A stretch of DNA of 5,671 bases from Lonsdalea britannica (GTDB lineage Bacteria; Pseudomonadota; Gammaproteobacteria; Enterobacterales; Enterobacteriaceae): positions 1-5,671 of the forward strand of contig NZ_CAMKXG010000232.1 in the NCBI RefSeq assembly GCF_946477055.1. The letters run 5' to 3'. The translations under genes were made by a program, and so were the position numbers. Positions within the stretch are counted from its first letter, which is position 1. Each line of letters opens with the position of its first letter. Positions 1-5,671 of the stretch are shown one piece after another. A model generated the notes under the pieces. That model was given only the letters and a program-made list of their open reading frames with translations. It was not told the DNA's origin and did not search any database.

Positions 1-10
1 GGGAAAGCCA

Positions 11-231
11 ATGATGAAATGCCCGTTGTGTGGATGCGCAGCGCACACCCGTTCAAGCCAGGAAATTACGCCACAGACCAAAGAACGCTACAACCAATGC
101 ACGAATATCAATTGTGGACACACTTTTATTACGATGGAGACCTTTATTCGCTCCATTGCGATTCCTGCACGAGTGTAAATACCGTGCCCGTCCATACCAA
201 AGGCGGCAATCAGAGCACATTGAATATTTAG
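11..231 (+). pseudogene. ogr: P2-like phage late-gene activator Ogr/Delta, frameshifted
   Basis: Ogr/Delta proteins are small zinc-finger activators of late-gene transcription in P2-like phages. From the ATG at 11 the frame reads MMKCPLCGCAAHTRSS and continues with TKERYNQC and INCGHTFIT. Cysteines 4, 7, 30 and 35 give the CX2C-X22-CX4C zinc pattern of P2 Ogr at the same residue numbers, which supports the start at 11 rather than 14. This frame ends at a TAA at 176-178 after only 55 residues. Another frame then continues with NTVPVHTKGGNQSTLNI to the TAG at 229-231, and this resembles the C-terminus of P2 Ogr as recalled. Removing one GT of the GTGT at 173-176 would restore a 72-residue protein, the length of P2 Ogr. 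The likely cause is a two-base slippage insertion (or one-base loss), giving a pseudogene; an assembly error is possible. A purine-rich GGGAAAG at 1-7 may be its ribosome binding site. In P2, ogr lies near the attachment site. Confidence 0.85.
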
Positions 232-353
232 CCATCAACACAGAATAAAAAGAATTTCCTGTCGCGGTTTATTTTTCTTATTCGAAGACGAAACAATGCG
301 CGCTCAAAAAATACCTATCGCCACTTTTCGCTATTGAGATTTATTACAGACAC

Positions 354-374
354 AAAAAAACCGCCATAGGGCGG
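354..374 (-). terminator. Rho-independent terminator of the tRNA transcript
   Basis: On the minus strand the sequence CCGCC-CTAT-GGCGG forms a perfect five-pair GC stem with a four-base loop, followed at once by seven T residues. It lies 46 bases beyond the 3' end of tRNA-Leu, in the right orientation to end a tRNA-Cys/tRNA-Leu transcript. Confidence 0.88.
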
Positions 375-420
375 CCGATGACTTTTTGCTAGGAGATTGA
401 TTATTATGGGTTTTATTCAA

Positions 421-507
421 TGGTGCCCAGGGCGGGACTTGAACCCGCACAGCGCGAACGCCGAGGGATTTTAAATCCCTTGTGTCTACCGATTCCACCA
501 CCTGGGC
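421..507 (-). tRNA. leuZ: tRNA-Leu, anticodon UAA
   Basis: This is an 87-base class II tRNA. The 5' acceptor strand GCCCAGG pairs fully with CCTGGGC, followed by an encoded ACCA end. The anticodon stem-loop AGGGATTTAAAATCCCT carries TAA, so it reads UUA and UUG codons. A long variable arm (CGGCGTTCGCGCTG) and the T arm GCGGGTTCAAGTCCCGC are present. The body is almost identical to E. coli leuZ as recalled. It lies seven bases after tRNA-Cys and is probably transcribed with it. The 3' end faces the Ogr pseudogene, the usual orientation when a prophage has integrated at or beside a tRNA 3' end. Confidence 0.97.
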
Positions 508-514
508 CAAAAAC

Positions 515-588
515 TGGAGGCGCGTCCCGGAGTCGAACCGAGGTAGGCGGATTTGCAATCCGCTGCATGGCCACTCTGCCAACGCGCC
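515..588 (-). tRNA. cysT: tRNA-Cys, anticodon GCA
   Basis: This is a 74-base tRNA with acceptor GGCGCGT pairing to ACGCGCC and an encoded CCA end. The anticodon stem-loop CGGATTGCAAATCCG carries GCA. The T arm is CTCGG-TTCGACT-CCGGG with one G-U pair. It is very like E. coli cysT. In E. coli the order is glyW-cysT-leuZ in one transcript; no tRNA-Gly can be found upstream here (to the right of 588), and I see no convincing promoter in the first 100 bases upstream. Confidence 0.97.
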
Positions 589-684
589 TTAATGACTTAC
601 CTACACTGATAACAATAATGTAGTTTTAAATGGGGACCAGATTGTCATTTCTCTTCTAACCATTTGATTAGAATCGATTTTCTT

Positions 685-728
685 ATTCCCTAACCAGGAA
701 TGGACGCTATTATGGACTGGTTAGGAAT
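685..728. repeat. Inverted repeat, CCTAACCAG / CTGGTTAGG
   Basis: ATTCCCTAACCAG at 685-697 is mirrored by CTGGTTAGGAAT at 717-728, with one extra C in the left arm and a 19-base spacer. The nine inner bases match perfectly. AGGAATGGA also occurs twice as a direct repeat, at 696-704 and 723-731. No T-run follows on either strand, so it is not a typical terminator. It could be an operator or a remnant of a mobile element. Confidence 0.6.
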
Positions 729-1563
729 GGATGGCAAGCCCTTTGTACCCCACAAAATCTCAAGTGCCTAAAAGTTGATCTCCTTGCATTATACAGCCTG
801 TAACCACGGCAAGAAATGCTCAATTTTCATTCGGGTAAAGCGACAATGCGCCAGCCTACTGCTGCCCTCTTTGGCGCTACGCTCTCATCACCCTATGCAG
901 TCGCTATAGAGAGATAGACACCCTCTAGCCGACTCGTCATGAAGTGCGACCTTTAGAATAGACGATCTGTCGCATTTTAACGCCCCATCGCCGGGCTTCA
1001 TCAGATTTGGCTGTGCCCTCTCCTGTGCTAGCTCGGCGTTTAATCGCCAGGAAATGTCATCTGGATGAGCGCGGTCGCTCTGATCGCGTTAGCGGGCCGT
1101 TCGATGCTGCTCATCCCCCACTCTCCTTTCTTATATATAACATTGCCCGTCGCCGAAGATGATGCTCTCTCATTGAGCAAAATAACAGCAAAGGCATCGA
1201 CTGATGATTACACGGAGAGGAAGCCAGGCGAAATAAATCTATTCATTCGACGGCTTCATTAAAAAGCCAATTATTTTAATCTGACTATTTCCTATTCAAC
1301 ATGTTCAACCGTAATTAAATAACACGTCGTTGATGGCAGCATAATCACATCTTGTTTAGGCTAGGGATAGAAAATATAAATGACGTGATATTCATTGCCT
1401 ATCAACATACTGACGCTGACCCCACAGAGTGAATTCAAATTAGCAAGTAAAATAAAATATGATTTTATTCAAAACACCCTCTATTTTTGACCAAGGACAG
1501 GATGTTTAAACACAGTCTTGTTAAAATGTACGTGAATGGAGAATTGGGATTTAACCGAGCAAC

Positions 1564-1593
1564 GTTTATTTACTGTGAATAGCATAAATAAAC
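1564..1593. repeat. Inverted repeat, GTTTATTTA / TAAATAAAC
   Basis: Two perfectly complementary nine-base arms, 1564-1572 and 1585-1593, surround a 12-base spacer. AA and TT just outside continue the pairing after one mismatch. All arms are AT-rich, so chance is a real possibility. Function is unknown. Confidence 0.5.
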
Positions 1594-1742
1594 ATTCCTC
1601 CCTAATAAATTGCCTGCTGTGTAATGGGTAATTAAAATTGCGACGACGCCTTCATTCTGCGCACGAGAATCTACAATAATGATAAGGAGATGCATTAAAT
1701 ACTGAGCTAGCGAATAATATATGATTTGAGAAATCTACAATG

Positions 1743-1830
1743 CGGTATATCAGTCGGCAAAGCTTGCCCTCATTAGACTATACCGTCGATAAATCAAGTA
1801 ACGGCAGGTAATCTACCTGTTAGCGGTTAC
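1743..1830. repeat. Two adjacent nested stem-loops
   Basis: The first structure has outer arms CGGTATA (1743-1749) and TATACCG (1779-1785) enclosing an inner hairpin GGCAA-AGC-TTGCC (1756-1768). Thirteen bases further on, outer arms GTAAC (1798-1802) and GTTAC (1826-1830) enclose CAGGTA-ATC-TACCTG (1805-1819). All named arms pair perfectly. A weaker GCCT/AGGC pair follows near 1837-1856. This density suggests a structured RNA or a protein-binding region, but no promoter or T-run defines a transcript. Confidence 0.5.
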
Positions 1831-2008
1831 GTGTAAGCCTGGTGACAGCAAGGCAATAGCGACGCTCATACTTGTGATTTTCTCGCGACAATAACTGAAG
1901 ACTCGTACGAAATTAATCCATCAATGATGATGGAAAATTACGCGTGCGTGACTGTCATCAGAAGAAAATACAGATTTTAAAATAATGGCGAAGAGGTATT
2001 TACATTTT

Positions 2009-2054
2009 TTTATCGATTGTGTTCTCCCCCATTTCCGAGATCACAACCGATAAA
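2009..2054. promoter_or_regulatory. Long imperfect dyad upstream of the operon
   Basis: The arm TATCGATTGTGTTCTC (2011-2026) is mirrored by GAGATCACAACCGATA (2037-2052) with 14 of 16 positions complementary. Two more pairs extend it outward, and the central spacer is ten bases. It is centred about 170 bases before the ATG at 2203. The T-run is on the 5' side, so it is not a plus-strand terminator, and the minus strand has A residues after the stem. The TTGTG and CACAA half sites are too far apart for a standard CRP site. A repressor or activator operator, or a leader hairpin, is plausible. Confidence 0.45.
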
Positions 2055-2147
2055 TTGATGACAACATAAATCAAATATCACCGCCGAAATACTTTTGCAT
2101 TTCCCGATGCCAATTTAGGCATTCACAAATGAGGTATTTAGGTGGCC

Positions 2148-2182
2148 GTCATTTTAATGACAGATAACAGAATTGTTAATTC
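2148..2182. promoter_or_regulatory. Cluster of short palindromes before the start codon
   Basis: GTCATT-TT-AATGAC (2148-2161) is followed by TAACA-GAAT-TGTTA (2165-2178), which overlaps GAATT-GTT-AATTC (2170-2182). A further ATGCC-AATTTA-GGCAT lies at 2107-2122. They end 20 bases before the ATG at 2203, where operators or the transcription start are often found. I see no strong sigma-70 promoter among them, so the call is tentative. Confidence 0.35.
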
Positions 2183-2192
2183 ATAAATACTT

Positions 2193-2198
2193 AGAGGT
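2193..2198 (+). promoter_or_regulatory. Ribosome binding site AGAGGT that decides the start
   Basis: AGAGGT lies four bases before the ATG at 2203. The in-phase TTG at 2173 would add ten residues but has no purine-rich site before it, and the added residues would only lengthen the region before the Tat motif. ATG 2203 is therefore preferred. Confidence 0.6.
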
Positions 2199-2202
2199 CA
2201 CA

Positions 2203-3435
2203 ATGAAAACTCAGATGAAGAATAAATCGGCAGAGGCATGCCCTTTATCTCAACAGGAGGAGAAACAACGTACGCTTTCCCGACGTAAATTCCTGCTTTA
2301 TGGAAGCTGCGTTGCCGCCGGAACGGTTGCACTGGCCGGCACCGCTCATAAGACGATGGCGAAAGAGGCCGTAGCGAATGCCACCGCTCCGGGAAAATGC
2401 CCTCCTGGCGTCATAGCCTCTTCCTGTGTCGCCGCTGATCCGTCATTGGCTCCGGGCGCGAACCCCGCAGCGCCGAAAACCGTCACCATCACACCTCGCG
2501 CTGCCGAAAATGTTGTGACGGAATACCCTTTTAACGGCGGACTGCTGTTCGGCGTGATGGTCAGTCATCTGCACGAATTCGACACCGCCGGGCTTTTCGC
2601 CCATCAAGATAACACCGACGTCATTCTTACCAATCTGGGCACTCAGCCGGTCTATGTCGCCGCGACGGCGCACGTCAATAGCGATCTGCACCATGACACC
2701 CCGCTGCGTCATGCTGTGCCTTCGCTACAAAGCATCATCATCCGTGCGGGTGCCGTGATAACTACGGCTGACGCCTCGGCAAACGGCGTCATCTCGCTGA
2801 TCCAGGTCCGCAATACGCGCAATGTCGAATCGGATATTTTTTCACGCGATACCCAGTGGGCGAAATACGCTTTCCCGGCGGGAACTCCTGCGCTTCCGCT
2901 GTGGATCTCCAACCAGCTTCATCTGAATCACAAGATCCAGGTGAATCCGTGGCAGTTGACCGGATTACCTGCGCCTGCGGGCAGCAAGGCGCTGCCTTAC
3001 GAGCTGTATGTCAATCTGTGGTGGCTACCAGCCGGTTCCGATGCCGGAATCCACGCGGCGCATGGCAGCAACCTGTTCGAGATTCATACCCAACTGATTG
3101 GTTGTGGCCGCATGCAGAAGTTCACCGACATCGACAAAGCCCGTGCCGCGATTGCTGGCAAACGGGCCGTACTGCCGGAAGGCGGTGTTGCATCGCCGTT
3201 TGATACGGGTAAAGCCTTCCCTGAACTCTATGAAGAATTCAGACTTGCGCCCGGAAACACGCATCTGCCGATGCCGATCGTCACTGAATATGACGCCTGG
3301 AAAGGCGTGTCGGACATCGCTAAGAATGCCAGCATGGACGACCCCTGTTTCTTCTACCCGCCCCATCAATATTACGCAGACACCGATAGCGTGTGGATTG
3401 CCTTTGAATTTCACCGTTCAGCAGACAAGCACTAA
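2203..3435 (+). CDS. Tat-exported cupin-like protein, possible anhydrofructose-processing enzyme
   Basis: A 410-residue protein. The N-terminus carries a twin-arginine signal: SRRKFLL at residues 26-32, then a hydrophobic stretch GSCVAAGTVALAGTA (34-48) and a likely cleavage near TMA-KEA (51-56). The mature protein should act folded in the periplasm or outside the cell, often with a metal or cofactor. Two histidine-rich segments look like cupin metal sites: HLHEFD at 122-127 with H134, and IHAAH...FEIH at 283-295 (H284, H287, E293, H295) followed by a conserved-looking FYPPHQYY at 384-391. Bicupin architecture is inferred, not shown. The gene is followed 21 bases later by the glucan lyase-like gene, so the two are probably one transcript. 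The fungal enzyme aldos-2-ulose dehydratase, which acts on anhydrofructose, has cupin domains, so a dehydratase or ascopyrone tautomerase role is a reasonable hypothesis. An unrelated metal-dependent carbohydrate enzyme is also possible. Mature cysteines are C66, C75, C301 and C382. Tat export is well supported; the reaction is not. Confidence 0.7.
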   Translation: MKTQMKNKSAEACPLSQQEEKQRTLSRRKFLLYGSCVAAGTVALAGTAHKTMAKEAVANATAPGKCPPGVIASSCVAADPSLAPGANPAAPKTVTITPRAAENVVTEYPFNGGLLFGVMVSHLHEFDTAGLFAHQDNTDVILTNLGTQPVYVAATAHVNSDLHHDTPLRHAVPSLQSIIIRAGAVITTADASANGVISLIQVRNTRNVESDIFSRDTQWAKYAFPAGTPALPLWISNQLHLNHKIQVNPWQLTGLPAPAGSKALPYELYVNLWWLPAGSDAGIHAAHGSNLFEIHTQLIGCGRMQKFTDIDKARAAIAGKRAVLPEGGVASPFDTGKAFPELYEEFRLAPGNTHLPMPIVTEYDAWKGVSDIAKNASMDDPCFFYPPHQYYADTDSVWIAFEFHRSADKH

Positions 3436-3456
3436 TCGACTATCAAGGACAGCGTA

Positions 3457-5621
3457 ATGATGAAAAACAGAGAACTTCCCGCGTCGTGGCGTGCTTATAA
3501 CACCTATGACTATGTCCCCGTGGACGATTGGTCCGTCGGCGACGACATTGAGCTTTATTCAGTCTACTGGGATGGCAAACCCCATTCCCCCAACGGTTTC
3601 GATACCGACTGGACGATTTATATCAATGCCAAGGCCAAACCCAAATCCGGCGCGACACCCGCCGAACGGGACGTGTATCTCGTGTTACAGGTCACGTCTT
3701 GTGAGAAAGATGCCTTCCGGGTTCGGTTTGCCCCTTCCGCCGAAAGCATTAACGACTACCCGAACAAGGTCTACGGACCGATCGTCGTAGAACGGCTGGA
3801 TCAGATACGCCGACACGAGCAGACGGCCGGATATCACCCGTTGCTGCGCTGGAATCGCGATGGCGTGAGCATCCAGCTGAAATCTATCCAGATTCAGTTC
3901 TTGCGTGACAAGAACGACCTCCTGTCGATCCAGATCAAACGTTTGTCTGACGGCGCCATCACTGACATTTCATCCGGCCCGCTCTGCCATGCCAAACCCG
4001 GTGTGGGCACCGTCGCCAATATGAAGCGCAAAGCCGAGGCGGCGACTCACTACTTCGGTCTGGGCGAAATCGTCAATTACAATCTGACCGGGAAAAGCAA
4101 TGCGACCGTCGGGCACGCTATCGAGGATTGCTATAGCTACAGCGGCTATTCGCTGCTGGACCACACCGGCTCGCAGGTCACCTGCTACAACTACGACAAC
4201 CTGTGGTACAACCAGCCGGAAGTCTTCTCAAATAAGACCAAGTACAAAGACGCGTTCAAAGCAAACGCCAACATCCCGCTTTATCTGAACGCGCCTTTTT
4301 ATATAGAGCGCGCCGTGGTGGAGGGCCACCAGCAGTTTCTTGGCGTATTCCTGGATAATACTGGCCAGAGCTATTTCTCCCTTAAAAACCCGTCGCGCGA
4401 CAAAGATGCCGTAGAAGCCGGCGTTCAGCACGGCGAGTTCGACTGCCACTATATGTTCGCGGAACAGGGGGCGGGCGTAATGGATGCCTTCACCTACCTG
4501 ATGGGTAAAGGCGAACTGAATGCGCCGGCGGCAAAAGACGTCACGCTGAATGACCGTGCGGTCATGCCGCCCAAATACATCTTTGGGTATTTTCAGGCCA
4601 AATACGGCAGTCCCGGCCTGCTGCGACCGGATGATGTCAACGACCCCATCAAGGTGTACGTGGAAGACATTGTCAAAGGGCACCAAAAAGCCGGTATCCC
4701 GATTGAAGGTCTGGGGATCGATATCGATATCCAGGAAGACAAAAAGGTCTTTACCATCAAGGACAGCTTCTGGACGAAAGGCAAGGTCGACGAAGGGATC
4801 TCGGTATTCGATTGGGCGGCCCAGTTCAATCTGCAATGCCAAACCAATATCACACCGTTTATTCGCGCGGACAAAGTCGCCTATAACCCGGCCGATACAG
4901 CGAAAAAACAGTATGTCACCGCTCAGGGACTGATCGAGAAAGGCTACTGCGTAGCTAACGAGGGCGAAGCCAACATTCCCAAATTCCGGGGACCAAAACG
5001 TGAAAGCGATTATCCCGGGCTGACTTATACCCGCATTGGCGAAGTCAACTATCCCGATCAGAACCTGCTGGTGCTGGATTACGGCATCAATGCGCAAACG
5101 TCGGAACGCGATATGATCGGCGCCGTTATCACCGACTACGGCAATCCGGACGCCGCGCGTTTTTGGGGCGACCAGTATGCTTACCTGCTCAAAAATGGGC
5201 TGGGGTTCATCTGGCAGGATATGCCAGCGCCCGACTCCATGCCTCACGTTGAAGATGGAAAAAATTTCGCGGATACGGAAGCGCCGCGCAACCAATTCGG
5301 CTGGTCACTCACCGGGGAGTCGCCCGATGACGACAGAAGAAGAACCAATACCTTCAACTGGCGTAGCTATCACGGTCAGGCGCATCTGACAGATCCCCGT
5401 TTCGGCGACGGTCGCAAAACGCCGTACGTCGAACTGCGCAACTTCCATGCGTACATGCTGGCGAAGTCCAGCTACGAATACGGACTCAGCGCACACGAAG
5501 ATATGCTCAAGGGTTACAAACGCAGCTATATCATCTGTCGCAGCGGCTACCCTGGCCTCCAGCACTATGCGGGTCACTGGGTGGGCGATAATGCCTCCAC
5601 CTGGCATCACCTGCAGGCCAC
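3457..5621 (+). CDS. Alpha-1,4-glucan lyase-like GH31 protein, 3' end missing
   Basis: Alpha-1,4-glucan lyase (EC 4.2.2.13) splits alpha-1,4-glucans by elimination and releases 1,5-anhydro-D-fructose. The 722 real residues fit this branch of glycoside hydrolase family 31: an N-terminal beta-rich part (about 1-360, with CYNYDNLWYNQP), then the barrel from PPKYIFGYFQAKYG (371 on), EGLGIDIDIQED (417-428), CQTNIT (461-466), FIWQDMPAPDSMPH around Asp588, RRSYIICRSGYPG and HWVGDN with Asp711. Asp588 lies where the nucleophile of Gracilariopsis lyase (Asp553) is expected and Asp711 where its acid/base (Asp665) is. WQDM is followed by PAP, not the Asn-Glu of ordinary GH31 hydrolases, as in known lyases (WQDMTVP). 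No signal peptide is visible, so it is probably cytoplasmic and acts on glycogen or imported glucans. AAGGAC at 3445-3450 is a good ribosome binding site, seven bases before the ATG. Known lyases have over 1000 residues, so roughly a third is missing. The stop at 5656-5658 is adapter sequence and false. A GH31 hydrolase of unknown specificity is the alternative. Confidence 0.85.
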
Positions 5622-5671
5622 CTGTCTCTTATACACATCTCCGAGCCCACGAGACTAAGGCGAATCTCGTA
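5622..5671. other. Illumina Nextera adapter, not genomic
   Basis: The 19-base Tn5 mosaic end CTGTCTCTTATACACATCT occupies 5622-5640. It is followed by CCGAGCCCACGAGAC (5641-5655), the index TAAGGCGA (5656-5663, the Nextera N701 i7 index) and ATCTCGTA (5664-5671), the beginning of the P7 tail. The order and sequence are exactly those of read-through into the i7 adapter. Translated in the lyase frame it yields the artefact peptide CLLYTSPSPRD and a false stop. It should be trimmed, and the lyase gene marked as partial at its 3' end. Confidence 0.98.

Larger units (their letters stand above)
589..2202. other. Long stretch without a credible gene
   Basis: About 1.6 kb between tRNA-Cys and the Tat-exported protein gene. 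It is visibly AT-rich compared with the genes to the right, stops occur often in all frames, and no reading frame shows a recognisable protein or a convincing ribosome binding site. The 840-1110 part is more GC-rich and could be the remains of a decayed gene or element, but I could not identify it. Several inverted repeats are scattered through it and are listed separately. Regulatory sites for the operon are expected in the last 200 bases. A small RNA cannot be excluded. Confidence 0.7.

Noticed and set aside
19..231. A 70-residue plus-strand frame from the ATG at 19
   Set aside because: Its first 50 residues are out of frame with the Ogr zinc finger. Only its last 17 residues are the displaced Ogr C-terminus, so it is not an independent gene.
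331..582. An 83-residue open frame on the minus strand
   Set aside because: It runs straight through the tRNA-Leu and tRNA-Cys genes, a common false ORF.
1065..1262. A 65-residue open frame on the plus strand
   Set aside because: The only purine-rich site is about 12 bases before the ATG, the protein shows no recognisable domain, and the surrounding region looks non-coding.
2018..2046. CRP binding site from TTGTG and CACAA
   Set aside because: The half sites are separated by far more than the six bases between TGTGA and TCACA in a CRP site.
2173..2202. TTG at 2173 as the start of the Tat-exported protein
   Set aside because: It has no ribosome binding site, while the ATG at 2203 has AGAGGT just before it.
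4228..5295. A 355-residue open frame on the minus strand
   Set aside because: It lies entirely inside the lyase gene on the opposite strand and has no family resemblance; the plus-strand frame has clear GH31 motifs.
5622..5640. Mosaic end as a sign of a natural Tn5-like transposon
   Set aside because: It is followed by the synthetic i7 adapter, index and P7 bases, which do not occur in a natural transposon.
5656..5658. TAA as the natural stop of the lyase gene
   Set aside because: It is inside the Nextera index sequence, and the protein is several hundred residues shorter than known family members.

Overview
The window looks like chromosomal DNA of a gamma-proteobacterium, most likely of the order Enterobacterales. 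The evidence is a tRNA-Leu(UAA)/tRNA-Cys(GCA) pair with encoded CCA ends arranged like E. coli cysT-leuZ, a P2-type Ogr gene beside it, and enterobacterial-style coding sequence with AT-rich intergenic DNA. Genus cannot be fixed from the sequence. The right-hand end is a sequencing artefact: bases 5622-5671 are Illumina Nextera transposase adapter with an i7 index, so genuine sequence stops at 5621.

Layout. Positions 11-231 hold the late-gene activator (Ogr/Delta zinc finger) of a P2-like prophage, broken by a frameshift. Next come a rho-independent terminator (354-374, minus strand), tRNA-Leu (421-507, minus) and tRNA-Cys (515-588, minus). A prophage edge beside the 3' side of a tRNA gene suggests an integration site. 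Positions 589-2202 form a 1.6 kb stretch without a credible gene, AT-rich and containing several inverted repeats, including a long dyad about 150 bases before the first gene of the operon. Two genes on the plus strand follow, 21 bases apart: a Tat-exported protein of 410 residues with cupin-like histidine clusters (2203-3435), and the first 722 residues of a GH31-family protein that closely resembles alpha-1,4-glucan lyase (3457-5621, cut by the contig end).

How the genes may work together. Alpha-1,4-glucan lyase (EC 4.2.2.13) releases 1,5-anhydro-D-fructose from starch or glycogen by elimination rather than hydrolysis. It is best known from red algae and fungi. In fungi, anhydrofructose is processed further to ascopyrones or microthecin by dehydratases and tautomerases, one of which (aldos-2-ulose dehydratase) contains cupin domains. 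A Tat-exported cupin-like protein directly upstream of a bacterial glucan lyase therefore suggests a compact bacterial anhydrofructose pathway. The lyase assignment rests on motif resemblance and is fairly strong; the role of the cupin-like protein and the pathway as a whole are inference.
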